Below are positions 1 to 6,295 of a DNA stretch of 10,089 bases, piece by piece. The stretch comes from Baffinella frigidus (lineage: Eukaryota; Cryptophyceae; Cryptomonadales; Baffinellaceae), in assembly GCA_026770585.1 (NCBI GenBank), contig MU646543.1, forward strand, positions 11,306 through 21,394, given 5' to 3'. The notes under the pieces were generated by a model. The model was not told the origin of the DNA and ran no database searches. It saw only the letters and a program-made list of their open reading frames with translations. Position 1 is the stretch's first letter; each line of letters begins with the position of its first letter. The position numbers and the translations under genes are program-made.

Positions 1-44
1 GAGAACCAGTATACAGGGTTTGAGGTTGAGGGTTGAGGGGTGAC

Positions 45-113
45 CTCCTGCTGTGCCAGCCGCGCCTCAGCCTCCGAAAGCGCCCTCCCCTGCTCCTCCA
101 GCTTCGCCTCGAC
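45..113 (-). CDS. Coiled-coil protein, exon 6 (last in window)
   Basis: Read on the minus strand this 69-base exon gives 23 residues, beginning VEAKLEEQGRALSEA and ending RLAQQE. It has the a/d hydrophobic spacing and Glu/Gln/Arg/Ala content of a coiled coil. It is bounded by a tctctag acceptor at 114-120 and a GAG|gtcacc donor at 39-44. It starts and ends in phase 0, which matches the phase-0 ends of the exons before it. The gene must continue past the left edge of the window. Two partial copies of its start and middle lie upstream in the intron (224-264 and 425-456). No specific family is recognisable; a structural, cytoskeletal or centrosomal role would be guesswork. Confidence 0.62.
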
Positions 114-223
114 CTAGAGAGAAGAGGGGGGAAAGCGGGTTTTAGGAAAACTCGTCGACTTCGGGGCTCGACCTACACAGGAAAATCGTTAATTAGAGGT
201 TCAACGTCGACTTACACAGATTT

Positions 224-264
224 GCGCCCTCCCCTGCTCCTCCAGCTGCGCCTTGACCTAGAGA
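224..264 (-). pseudogene. Partial copy of exon 6 with acceptor
   Basis: On the minus strand tctctag is followed by codons for VKAQLEEQGRAQ, against VEAKLEEQGRAL in exon 6. The copy keeps the acceptor and about 12 codons, then turns into satellite. The satellite happens to supply a perfect gtaagt donor a few bases on, so it could act as an alternative or decoy exon. Confidence 0.65.
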
Positions 265-424
265 GGTTTGCTTTTGATTTCAGGGCTTAGCTTACACGGG
301 GAAAAATGTCGATTTCAGTGCTCGACCTAAACGAGAAAAATTGTCAGTTTTGAGGATCGGCCTACACGGGGAAATCGTCGATTACTGATTAAACCTCGAC
401 TTACACAGGAAACCTCAGTGATTT

Positions 425-456
425 GCGCCCTCTCCTGCTCCTCCAGCCTCGACCTA
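425..456 (-). pseudogene. Second, shorter partial copy of exon 6
   Basis: The plus strand gcgccctctcctgctcctcc matches the middle of exon 6 and the 224-264 copy. On the sense strand the acceptor has become gtag|gtcgag and the copy has lost six bases next to it. It merges into the 33-38 bp satellite on both sides. Confidence 0.6.
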
Positions 457-790
457 CACGAAAAGGGAAAATCGTCAATTTCAGGGCTCAGCTTACACGG
501 GGAAAAATGTCAATCTCGTGGGTCGGCCTACACGGAAACATCGTCGATTTCAGGGCTCGACTTACACGGAAACATTTTCCGATTTCGGGGATCGGCCTAC
601 ACGGAAAAATCGTCGATTTCAGGGTAAAGATTACACCTCAACCTCCACGGGATATACCGGTTTAGGGTTGAGGGTCTTACATGAGGACAAGTGGTTTAGG
701 CCCACAGAAGGGCTCGCTCCACACAGCGGCTACGAAGGCCCTCTCCCATCACAGGCAAAACCCGGGATTTTCTGGCCGAATTCAAGGGAG

Positions 791-887
791 TTTCCGTTAC
801 CTTATCCGTAGGAACCCCTCCTATGTCCCTACGGTATTGCCTACCGTAGGGTCTATGGATTATCCACTTCCGGGTTATTCAAGAAAT
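791..887. repeat. Left copy of a 97-bp inverted pair
   Basis: This stretch is about 90% identical to the reverse complement of 3133-3229. It runs from tttccgttaccttatccg through the palindromic cctaccgtaggg core to gggttattcaagaaa. The two copies lie 2.2 kb apart in different introns of the minus-strand gene. Confidence 0.85.
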
Positions 888-915
888 CCCTTTTGCACTC
901 CGCTCGGGGGTTCAT

Positions 916-1080
916 GGGAAACTCCTGGAAAGTTCGGTAGTTTCCCTACGGATTTAGGTAGGACCTTCCTACCGTAGGCCGTAGGGCTCCTAGGACCGAA
1001 ATATCCTGGGGTTTTGGCCTACGGTAGGAGGTCCTAGGCAATGCCGTTGGAGAAACTACCGAACTTTCCAGGAGTTTTAC
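916..1080. repeat. Fold-back element (MITE-like), family 1
   Basis: The outer arms 919-943 and 1053-1077 are a perfect 25-bp inverted repeat (aaactcctggaaagttcggt and onward). The inner arms 959-980 and 1016-1036 are a 21-22 bp inverted repeat with one indel. The core ggcctacggtaggaggtcct (from 1016) recurs in the fold-back at 8206-8355. No coding capacity; a non-autonomous element is the natural reading. Confidence 0.8.
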
Positions 1081-1108
1081 GACTAGATTGATGGGGGTGG
1101 GCTCTCAC

Positions 1109-1174
1109 GACGCGCAGCTGGCCACGCAGGACCATCTCTGCCTCGTCACGGGTCGCGCGCACCCCAACTTTGTC
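1109..1174 (-). CDS. Coiled-coil protein, exon 5 (candidate)
   Basis: The minus strand reads DKVGVRATRDEAEMVLRGQL plus RV, 22 codons in phase 0. The acceptor is gtcgacag (cag at 1175-1177) and the donor is GTC|gtgaga, a good GT match; a donor one codon earlier (CGC|gtcgtg) is also possible. The composition is helical and charged and would extend the coiled coil of the flanking exons. It sits in a short GC-rich island between a fold-back element and a TA/GA microsatellite, where a coding island would stand out. The support is splice consensus, phase agreement and composition only, so it is less certain than exons 2, 3 and 6. It could be skipped or be a chance open segment. Confidence 0.45.
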
Positions 1175-1201
1175 CTGTCGACCGCGCGGGGGTTTCGTTT
1201 C

Positions 1202-1256
1202 AGTGTGTGTGTGTGATATATATATATATACTTATATATATATTTATGTGTGTGTG

Positions 1257-1302
<46 letters not shown>

Positions 1303-1540
1303 GAGAGAGAGAGGAGAGAGAGAGAGAAAGAGAGAGAGAGCAGAGAAAGAGAGAGCAGAGAGAGAGAGAAAGAGAGAGATCAGAGAAAGAGAGCGAGAGA
1401 GAGAGAGAGCAGAGAGAGAGAGAGCGAGAGAGAGAGCGCGCGCGCGAGTGAGCGAGCGAGAGAAAGAGAGAGAGAGAGCGCGCGCGCGCGCGCGCGCGAT
1501 TGAGAGAGACGAGAGGGAGAGGGAGAGCCAGCGAGTGAGC

Positions 1541-1583
<43 letters not shown>
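1202..1583. repeat. Compound microsatellite (TG, TA, GA, CG)
   Basis: TG and TA runs (1202-1294) are followed by nearly uninterrupted GA with small breaks (1295-1583). A pure CG run at about 1478-1498 could adopt Z-DNA. On the sense strand of the coiled-coil gene the GA part is TC. The long open frames here are low-complexity artefacts. Confidence 0.95.
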
Positions 1584-1586
<3 letters not shown>

Positions 1587-1647
1587 CTGAAGGCGCACGG
1601 CCTCGGCGCGGTGCGTGTTTGCCTCTAGCTTCAGCCGCTCTATTTCC
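1587..1647 (-). CDS. Coiled-coil protein, exon 4
   Basis: This minus-strand exon encodes EIERLKLEANTHRAEAVRLQ preceded by the last base of a split codon. The acceptor is gcgcggcag, following a very long TC-rich tract on the sense strand (plus-strand GA repeats, 1669-2063); the donor is CTTCAG|gtcctc. The previous exon ends with AG, and this one supplies G, so an arginine codon is completed across the intron. The exon ends in phase 0, as the next exons require. The heptad-like pattern is clear. Four degenerate copies of its acceptor and first codons lie upstream inside the TC tract at about 1759, 1856, 1940 and 2078. The family is unknown. Confidence 0.6.
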
Positions 1648-1668
1648 CTGCCGCGCAAGATTTTTTTG

Positions 1669-1670
1669 TT

Positions 1671-1701
<31 letters not shown>

Positions 1702-2063
1702 AGGGAGAAGAGGGAGGGAGGGAGGGAGGGAGGGAGGGAGAGAGAGAGAGAGAGAGAGACTCTACCTCCCTGCCGCGCGAGATCCGTGTTAGAGAGAAAG
1801 AGAGAGAGGGAGAGAGAGAGGGAGAGGAAGAGAGGAAGAGAGAGGGAGAGAGAGACTCTTATCTTCCTGCCGCGCGGGATTCGTGTTGTAGAGAAGGAGA
1901 GAGAGAGAGAGAGAGAGAGAGAGATTCCGGGTGATAGATACTCTATCTCCCTGCCGCGCGAGATCCGTGCGTTAGAGAGAGAGAGGGACAGAGATAGAGA
2001 GAGAGGCAGAGAGAGAGAGGCAGAGGCAGAGGGAGGGGGAGAGAGAGAGAGAGAGAGAGAGAT
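1669..2063. repeat. GA microsatellite with four exon-4 acceptor copies
   Basis: Long GA runs (TC on the sense strand) are interrupted by four islands, at 1759-1790, 1856-1888, 1940-1972 and, just past the last run, 2078-2112. Each contains ctgccgcgcgagat or a close variant, the reverse complement of the exon-4 acceptor region atcttgcgcggcag. The last two share a longer flank, gattccgggtgatagaKact. Each retains cag plus the first few exon-4 codons. Confidence 0.85.
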
Positions 2064-2261
2064 TCCGGGTGATAGAGACTCTATCTCCCTGCCGCACGAG
2101 ATCCGTGTGTTACAGAAGATAGTCACGGTGGAAACCTGGCGTCCCCTCTCCCATCACAGGCAAAACCCGGAGCCCCCTCTCCCATGCCAGAAAAAAACTC
2201 TAGCTCTGTCTCAGTCTATTTGGGCTCACCAAGTTGGTGCGCCCGGGGCTCTTTCCCGCTC

Positions 2262-2304
2262 TAAAGTTGACATATCTGTACCGTATACCAAGGATGTCAA
2301 CTTA
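2262..2304. repeat. Short inverted repeat
   Basis: aagttgacat (2263-2272) and atgtcaactt (2294-2303) can form a hairpin with a loop of about 21 bases that contains gtaccgtatacc. It lies inside an intron of the coiled-coil gene. No function can be inferred. Confidence 0.6.
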
Positions 2305-2381
2305 AGAATAGTCTGACAGCCAACCCGACTGAGGCAGAGCTAGAACCTGACGCCCTTGCGACGCCCGTCGGTAATAAAGAA

Positions 2382-2522
2382 CCACCAACCCTCGCAGGAG
2401 GACCAAATCGTCGATTCTCAAACCTTGGATTTACCTTAGCAGACCCCCCGAAAAAGGGGGTCTGCCCAGGTGAAACCAAGGATTTAAAATCGACGATTTG
2501 GTCCTCCCGTGAGGGTTGGTGG
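2382..2522. repeat. Fold-back element, about 140 bp
   Basis: Arms 2382-2430 and 2474-2522 are inverted copies (ccaccaaccctcgcaggagg and its complement) with few mismatches. The centre is a strong hairpin, cagacccccc-gaaaaa-gggggtctg (2440-2464). The arm contains aaatcgtcgatt, also the core of the satellite at 165-645. It has no coding capacity and is a MITE-like insertion in the intron before exon 4. Confidence 0.85.
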
Positions 2523-2705
2523 AAGAAGGGAAAACGAAACCTGACGCTCTCGCAAAAGTTGACAGTCCACACGGTGGGCTTCGAGGGTTTCGGTGGGCCT
2601 GGATTCCAGGGTGTTACTTGACCAATGTGCATTGAAAAAAACCTTAAAGTTAATTGTCTCCAGGCAAGTCGACTTTTGATGAAAGGTTCGTAGTCCACCG
2701 TGTGG

Positions 2706-2764
2706 TTAGCACCAGCACCGTCAACTTTCTCCCAAGACAGGCAAAACCTGGTGCTCTCGCGATG
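2706..2764. repeat. 59-bp direct repeat spanning the exon-3 donor, copy 1
   Basis: This copy covers the last 17 bases of exon 3, its donor and the first 42 bases of the intron. It is nearly identical to 3044-3102 (one mismatch, accgtc against atcgtc), which lies upstream of exon 3. It identifies a recent duplication of an exon 3'-end/intron junction. Confidence 0.9.
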
Positions 2765-2875
2765 TCCGGCGTGGGCTGCCGCGAGCTGGTGCTCCATCCC
2801 GCTCAGCTGCAACGCGAGCTGCTCGCTGCGCTCCGCCAGGTGCGGGGCGGGCGGGGCACGCGCGTGGGGGTAGTC
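2748..2875 (-). CDS. Coiled-coil protein, exon 3
   Basis: This is the longest exon of the minus-strand gene: 128 bases, 42 codons plus two bases. It begins with a Pro/Ala-rich stretch (DYPHARAPPAP), then HLAERSEQLALQLSGMEHQL, AAAHAGH and REST, a helical segment with leucines in heptad-like spacing. The acceptor is gaggcgcag at 2876-2884. The donor is ACCAG|gttttg, leaving two bases that pair with the first base of the next exon. Partial copies of its middle and 3' end lie upstream in the intron (3003-3105 and 3241-3291), with variants HFAERSELLALQ and HLAERISHLPLQ. No family is recognisable. The Pro-rich start could be a break between two coiled-coil segments. Confidence 0.6.
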
Positions 2876-2889
2876 CTGCGCCTCGCGGT

Positions 2890-2982
2890 GTATTAGTCCC
2901 GTCACCTAATACTATATAACATCTCGAAATGGCTCCAACTGGCGTGGCGGTGGAGCCATTTGGGTGGCGTTGGAGCCATTTC
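2890..2982. repeat. Two adjacent hairpins
   Basis: gtattag/ctaatac (2890-2896 and 2906-2912) and the perfect 14-bp inverted repeat gaaatggctccaac / gttggagccatttc (2926-2939 and 2969-2982). The second also holds an internal direct repeat of tggagccattt. It lies just upstream of exon 3 on the sense strand. Confidence 0.75.
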
Positions 2983-3002
2983 GTAGTTTTAGGGCTGTTG
3001 CA

Positions 3003-3105
3003 GGGCCAGGAGCTCGCTGCGCTCCGCGAAGTGCCTCGCTCTCTTAGCACCAGCATCGTCAACTTTCTCCCAAGACAGGCAAAACCTGGTGCTCTCGCGA
3101 TGCCA
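3003..3105 (-). pseudogene. Partial copy of exon 3 (middle and 3' end)
   Basis: On the minus strand 3102-3044 repeats the exon-3 3' end with its ACCAG|gttttg donor. 3042-3003 then repeats the middle of the exon, reading HFAERSELLALQQ against HLAERSEQLALQL. The order, 3' end before middle, is what a tandem duplication of the exon with later loss would leave. Confidence 0.75.
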
Positions 3106-3132
3106 GGTGGGGGGGGGCTCGCGCTACAAAGA

Positions 3133-3229
3133 GGTTTCTTGAATAACCCGCAAGTGGATAATCCATAGGCCCTACGGTAGGCAGTACCGTAGGGACGTAG
3201 GGGGGGTCCTACGGTTAAGGTAACGGAAA
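3133..3229. repeat. Right copy of a 97-bp inverted pair
   Basis: Reverse-complement partner of 791-887 with scattered substitutions, including the ccctacggtaggcaRtaccg core. It is directly followed by a third copy of the exon-3 middle. Confidence 0.85.
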
Positions 3230-3234
3230 GTGCT

Positions 3235-3291
3235 TTTAGGACTGTTGAAGGGGCAGGTGCGAGATGCGCTCCGCGAGGTGCCTCGCTCTAT
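3235..3291 (-). pseudogene. Second partial copy of the exon-3 middle
   Basis: On the minus strand this reads HLAERISHLPLQQ, matching HLAERSEQLALQL of exon 3 and HFAERSELLALQQ of the copy at 3003-3042. The plus-strand flank ttaggactgttgaaggggcag also matches ttagggctgttgcagggcca at 2990, so the two copies share intron-side sequence. Confidence 0.65.
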
Positions 3292-3296
3292 CTTCG

Positions 3297-3500
3297 CGCC
3301 CTCTCCCGCTCTCTCTTTCTCTCTCTTCGCTCTCTCTCTCTTCTCTCTCTCTATCTATCTCTCTCTCTCTTCTCTATCTCTCTCTCTCTCTGCTCTGCTC
3401 TCTCTCTCTCTCTCTATGTTCTCTCTCTCTCGCTCTCGCTCTTTATCTCTCTCTTCTCTCTCTATACATATATATATACATCGCTCTCTCTCTCTCTCTC
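3297..3500. repeat. CT microsatellite
   Basis: Interrupted CT repeats with a short TA run (about 3465-3478). Its orientation is opposite to the other tracts in this gene: on the sense strand it is GA-rich, so it is not a polypyrimidine tract for an acceptor. The open frames across it are artefacts. Confidence 0.92.
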
Positions 3501-3582
3501 GGGCGGGAATATCGTCAGGTAGTCCTGCGAGGGATTTTTCCTCTCAAAAAAACGATTTACTCCCATTCTTAAGGTTTTTTGA

Positions 3583-3641
3583 GCCCCTTGATTTGTGCTG
3601 GAGGTCGCCGGAATCCGACGACCTCTAGGAAAAATCAAGGA
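3583..3641. repeat. Hairpin
   Basis: ccttgattt...gaggtcg and cgacgacctc...aaatcaagg form an imperfect inverted repeat around ccggaatc. It lies at the start of the GGTAYT-rich intron region. The neighbouring 3640-3690 and 3775-3950 stretches hold no recognisable gene; 3821-3834 is a 14-bp perfect palindrome, cctcagatctgagg. Confidence 0.65.
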
Positions 3642-3690
3642 GATGGAGATAGGAGATTTGCTTCCGTTCAGAGGGCTGGTGGGCAGTAGC

Positions 3691-4322
3691 GGTACTGGTA
3701 CTTGAACTATTGGTATTGGTGTTGGTATTGGTATTGGTATTGGTATTGGTACTGGATTTGGTAACAGTATGCTACTTTAGACGTGACGGCGGGCAATCAA
3801 AAGTTGACGTAAGGAAAAAACCTCAGATCTGAGGATTCCGCCAAAAAATGACGGCGCGGGCATGAGGAGTTGACTTTTGCGATTGCCTCCCCTCAGGTCT
3901 AGAGTAGGTCATACCTCAACTAGTGCTGGTCCGGGTACGGGCATAGAAGGAAGACCTGCGCGTGCCGTCGTCTTTTTCAATCGTCTTTTTCAGTTCGCAG
4001 TACTGGTACTTGTATTGGTACTGGCAATGGTACTGGTACGGTAATAGTACTGGTATTGGTATAGAGATAGACCTGTGCGTGCCGTCCTCTTTTTCAACTG
4101 TCTTTTGAAGTTTTCAGTGGTACTGGTATTGGTCCTACTCCTGGTGCGGGCATTGGAGGCAGACCTGAGCTTGCCGCGCCCACGCGCGTAGCGGTCCTGG
4201 TACTGGTACTAGAACTGGTCTTAGTATTGGTATTGGCACCCTACACCCTAAACCAGTCTCGGTATCACTGGTACTAGTACTTTTGGTACTGTTACTTGCA
4301 CCGGTACTGGTCAAAGTACTGG
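3691..4322. repeat. (GGTAYT)n hexamer arrays with exon-2 donor copies
   Basis: Blocks of ggtattggtactgg-type repeats (about 3691-3772, 4000-4065, 4119-4142, 4195-4322) alternate with three copies of the exon-2 3' junction. It fills most of the intron after exon 2 on the sense strand. Confidence 0.88.
3956..4189 (-). pseudogene. Three partial copies of the exon-2 3' end and donor
   Basis: On the minus strand exon 2 ends gcgtgggcgcggcacgcgcag|gtctat. Copies read cgtgggcgcggcaagctcag|gtctgc (ending 4165), ggacggcacgcacag|gtctat (ending 4073) and gacggcacgcgcag|gtcttc (ending 3956). The last two also share a pyrimidine flank, ctttttcaa, on the plus strand. All keep a GT and could compete as donors only if joined to upstream coding sequence. 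Confidence 0.75.
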
Positions 4323-4335
4323 GATTATTATAGAC

Positions 4336-4413
4336 CTGCGCGTGCCGCGCCCACGCGCGCTCTTTCACGAGGTCCCCAAGAAGCTGCTGGTTCTCAGCTT
4401 CCAGCGCCTCCAC
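4336..4413 (-). CDS. Coiled-coil protein, exon 2
   Basis: The minus strand reads VEALEAENQQLLGDLVKERA followed by WARHAQ, 26 codons in phase 0 at both ends. It is flanked by a cctgctcag acceptor (4414-4422) and a CGCAG|gtctat donor (4330-4335). Leu/Val/Ala at a/d-like positions with Glu/Gln/Lys between them is a textbook coiled-coil pattern and stands out from the low-complexity surroundings. Three shortened copies of its 3' end and donor lie downstream in the intron, ending at 4165, 4073 and 3956, each followed by GGTAYT-type repeats. Homology to a named protein cannot be judged from the sequence alone. Confidence 0.65.
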
Positions 4414-4671
4414 CTGAGCAGGGGGGCGATTTTTGACGAAGCGATTTTTGAGGCAACGGTTTTTCAAGCACCGATTTTTATGACAAGAGATCGACTGCGG
4501 TAACGCTCGGGTTCAGGGGAGGGACTGGCGCGGGACTGGCGCCGAGCCCGGATCAAAGCTGCACGCTGCTTGGTCTACTCAATCCTGTCTGGAAAGCTGC
4601 CAGCTTTCCGGGAAAGCGCGGCTCGTTTGCATACGACCTAAACCCTCAGGCAGACGGGCGCAAGAGGGCAC

Positions 4672-4752
4672 CTCGTCCGTCAGCGCGGAGACCTGGCGCT
4701 GGCTCTCCACCAGCCGCTTCCTTCCCAGCTGATCGTTTTCCCATGAGGCCAT
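4672..4752 (-). CDS. Coiled-coil protein, exon 1 (possible start)
   Basis: An ATG at 4752 (minus strand) in a reasonable context (gcgATGG) opens 27 codons: MASWENDQLGRKRLVESQRQ then VSALTDE, up to a GAG|gtgccc donor at 4666-4671. The exon ends in phase 0, as exon 2 needs. The sequence between the charged residues is coiled-coil-like. This start was chosen because everything upstream is GC-rich without an obvious coding exon. An alternative is an internal exon beginning after the gatcag acceptor at 4729-4734, which would drop the first eight residues. An inner donor CGCCAG|gtctcc is also possible. No neighbouring gene helps to assign a function. Confidence 0.48.
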
Positions 4753-5520
4753 CGCAGACCCAAACTCCCACCTTACTAAACTTAAAACTACCGCGGACCC
4801 CGGGGGCACCGACGCCTCCCTCGGCGTGCTTGTTCGAGGATCGCGCCAGGACGTATCTTGCCCGCTCCTCCCCGGCGTCTCCTGCGCGGTCCGCGCCGGG
4901 AATCACCCGCAGAGCACCGTCACAGGATTCCCCCCCCAATCCTCTCCCGTTTCGGGGAACTCCGGTCACTTTCACACTTCGATCCCAGCATGCTGGGAGG
5001 ACGGCGCGCGGCGCCGCGAGGGCTCGTCTCACGCTGGGTGGTCACAGCCTGCGCGTGTCTCTCCCACTCCACCTCCCATCCCTCCAATCCGGGGCCTGCT
5101 CTTCATCGCACTTTCCCCCACACTTCCGATCCATCATGTTTGCCAAGACCCCGATGTGCCCTCGCGTTCGCCAGCGCCGCCAGCCCTCCCCTGGCGACCC
5201 CCAGCTGCCGAGAAATCGCCCCAAGCGGGAAGGAAGTCCCGCTCCCCCGCTACCTGCGACCGCACAGACTGCCTCGGCGCTGCGAACAAGGGCGCCTCTT
5301 CACATCGCGGCTCGACCTGTACCAGACTGCGGCAGGCGGAGGGGATGGGGGGGGATTCCAGGTGCCAAACACCCTCACAAACCCTGAAGTTGCGTCTGTC
5401 AGATTTGATGTTGCCGACGGCGCAGCGGAGGCGACTCTCTGGCCTGCACCCTTGACACTTGGGAGACGCATCCTCCCAGGCCCTGTACCCTCAGAATCTC
5501 CCAGTCCCTGACCCCGTTGC
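4753..5520. other. GC-rich block, possible promoter/5' region
   Basis: CpG-rich sequence with several long open frames in parallel on the plus strand and shorter ones on the minus. That is what GC-rich sequence with few T-A-rich stops gives by chance. None of the translations shows a recognisable domain. Its position just upstream of the likely ATG at 4752 fits a promoter or 5' UTR of the minus-strand gene. It contains a perfect 16-bp palindrome tcccagcatgctggga (4983-4998). A short coding exon (for example MMDRKCGGKCDEEQAP, minus strand, 5133 downwards) cannot be excluded. Confidence 0.35.
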
Positions 5521-5542
5521 GACGTTGAACCTTTGATCGTGG

Positions 5543-5680
5543 ATCAGTGGAACGACGAGCCTTTGTCTGTCTCTGGCTGTCTGCATGCCTGTCTGTATGT
5601 CTCTCTGTCTCTCTGTCTCTCTGTCTCTGTCTCTGTCTCTCTGTCGTCTGTCTCTCCGGCGGGAGGTCGAGAGGCTCTCA
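5543..5680 (+). pseudogene. Split copy of a coiled-coil-like segment
   Basis: atcagtggaacgacgag (5543-5559) and cggcgggaggtcgagaggct (from 5657) are the two halves of a segment that is continuous at 6044-6085. Between them lie about 97 bases of CTGT/CT microsatellite (5560-5656). The frame would read QWNDE...RREVERLS against QWNEELRREVGRLSE. Confidence 0.55.
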
Positions 5681-5743
5681 AACCATCAGTGGATGCTTCC
5701 CGAAATTCGCTTTCACCGTTTTGTCTGTCACCGAAACGCGGTC

Positions 5744-6012
5744 GAAAACTGTGTGGGGGGGTTGCGGGCCCTGATCCTGATATTGTCGAAATGGGCTTCG
5801 CGCGGAATCGAGGTCAGGTCAGGAAATCAGGAAATTTCCCAAAAAAATGACTTTTATGCTATCTTAGGCATGAGTTTTATCTCAAAATAGCATCTCCCAC
5901 CCATAAGATGATACAAAAAGGCAAAAAAATGAAAAATGTTGCTGACCTGACCTCGATTTTTTCCGCGCGAAGCCCATTTCGACAATACAGTTTTTCACAG
6001 AAAACTGTGGGG
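5744..6012. repeat. Fold-back element with 10-bp flanking direct repeats
   Basis: Arms 5782-5822 and 5942-5986 are inverted copies of attgtcgaaatgggcttcgc and onward, with a few bases inserted on the right. A smaller inverted repeat around tgctat/atagca lies inside. gaaaactgtg occurs at 5744 and 6000, beyond the arms. These are not immediate target duplications but may mark a larger duplicated unit, since the coiled-coil-like segment also lies on both sides. Confidence 0.75.
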
Positions 6013-6043
6013 AAGTATGCGGTCTGAATTTTGGGAATCGTCC

Positions 6044-6085
6044 AGTGGAACGAAGAGCTGCGGCGGGAGGTGGGGAGGCTCTCAG
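6044..6085 (+). CDS. Possible short coiled-coil exon, continuous copy
   Basis: The plus strand reads WNEELRREVGRLSE after a gtccag acceptor-like site. If GAG|gtgggg is used as donor it would be a micro-exon of eight codons (WNEELRRE). The heptad-like pattern is suggestive but very short. On the minus strand the same bases look like a polypyrimidine tract plus acceptor (cacctcccgccgcag), so strand and coding status are unresolved. Confidence 0.25.
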
Positions 6086-6254
6086 AGGGGACGTGCGAGG
6101 GTTCGAGGTCCACCCCTACCACTTACCAGCTACCGGGGGCTTCACGGACACAGTCCATCTAAACGATTTGTACTAGAATTTTATCCATTGCCCTGGAACC
6201 TAACCGGAATTTGACCTTGAATTCGAGGTGAAAAGGTCTTCGCTCGCTGCTTAG

Positions 6255-6295
6255 TGGGCCGGGAAGACATTGCCGCCATGCTGGTATTGCTACAG
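6255..6295 (+). CDS. Weak exon candidate (GREDIAAMLVLLQ)
   Basis: Between cgctgcttag and CTACAG|gtctat lie two bases and 13 codons reading GREDIAAMLVLLQ. The donor gtctat is the same as that of the minus-strand exon at 4336-4413. No family is recognised. Its phase-0 end does not fit the PLP-enzyme exon at 7158, which needs two bases before it, so it is not obviously the missing upstream exon. The open frame runs on for about 55 residues without clear coding character. It may be chance. Confidence 0.2.

Larger units (their letters stand above)
165..645. repeat. 33-38 bp satellite in the intron before exon 6
   Basis: About eleven imperfect units of the form tcgacctacacgg-gaaaatcgtcgatttcaggg follow each other. 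Two variants alternate (tcgacYtacac and cggcctacac) within a larger unit of roughly 200 bp that also carries an exon-6 copy. On the sense (minus) strand each unit contains cgtgtag|gtcga, resembling the acceptor ctctag|gtcgag of exon 6. The units are too degenerate and the spacing too short for a CRISPR array. Confidence 0.8.

Noticed and set aside
165-645. CRISPR-like array
   Set aside because: Units are 33-38 bp, degenerate, and lack unique spacers separated by constant repeats; context is eukaryotic.
1170-2316. Long open frames rich in Arg-Glu (plus) or Ser-Leu (minus) over the GA tracts
   Set aside because: They are translations of GA/TC microsatellite; only the short complex islands at 1109-1174 and 1587-1647 have coding character.
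3297-3500. Rule that microsatellites always present pyrimidines on the gene's sense strand
   Set aside because: This CT tract is on the plus strand within the minus-strand gene, so the rule fails here.
3821-3834. Palindrome cctcagatctgagg as an operator
   Set aside because: A lone 14-bp palindrome in intron sequence with no promoter context; chance is likely in this palindrome-rich window.
4743-5511. Three overlapping plus-strand frames of over 200 codons
   Set aside because: All are Pro/Arg/Ser-rich without domain features and overlap in different frames, as expected from GC-rich sequence low in stop codons.
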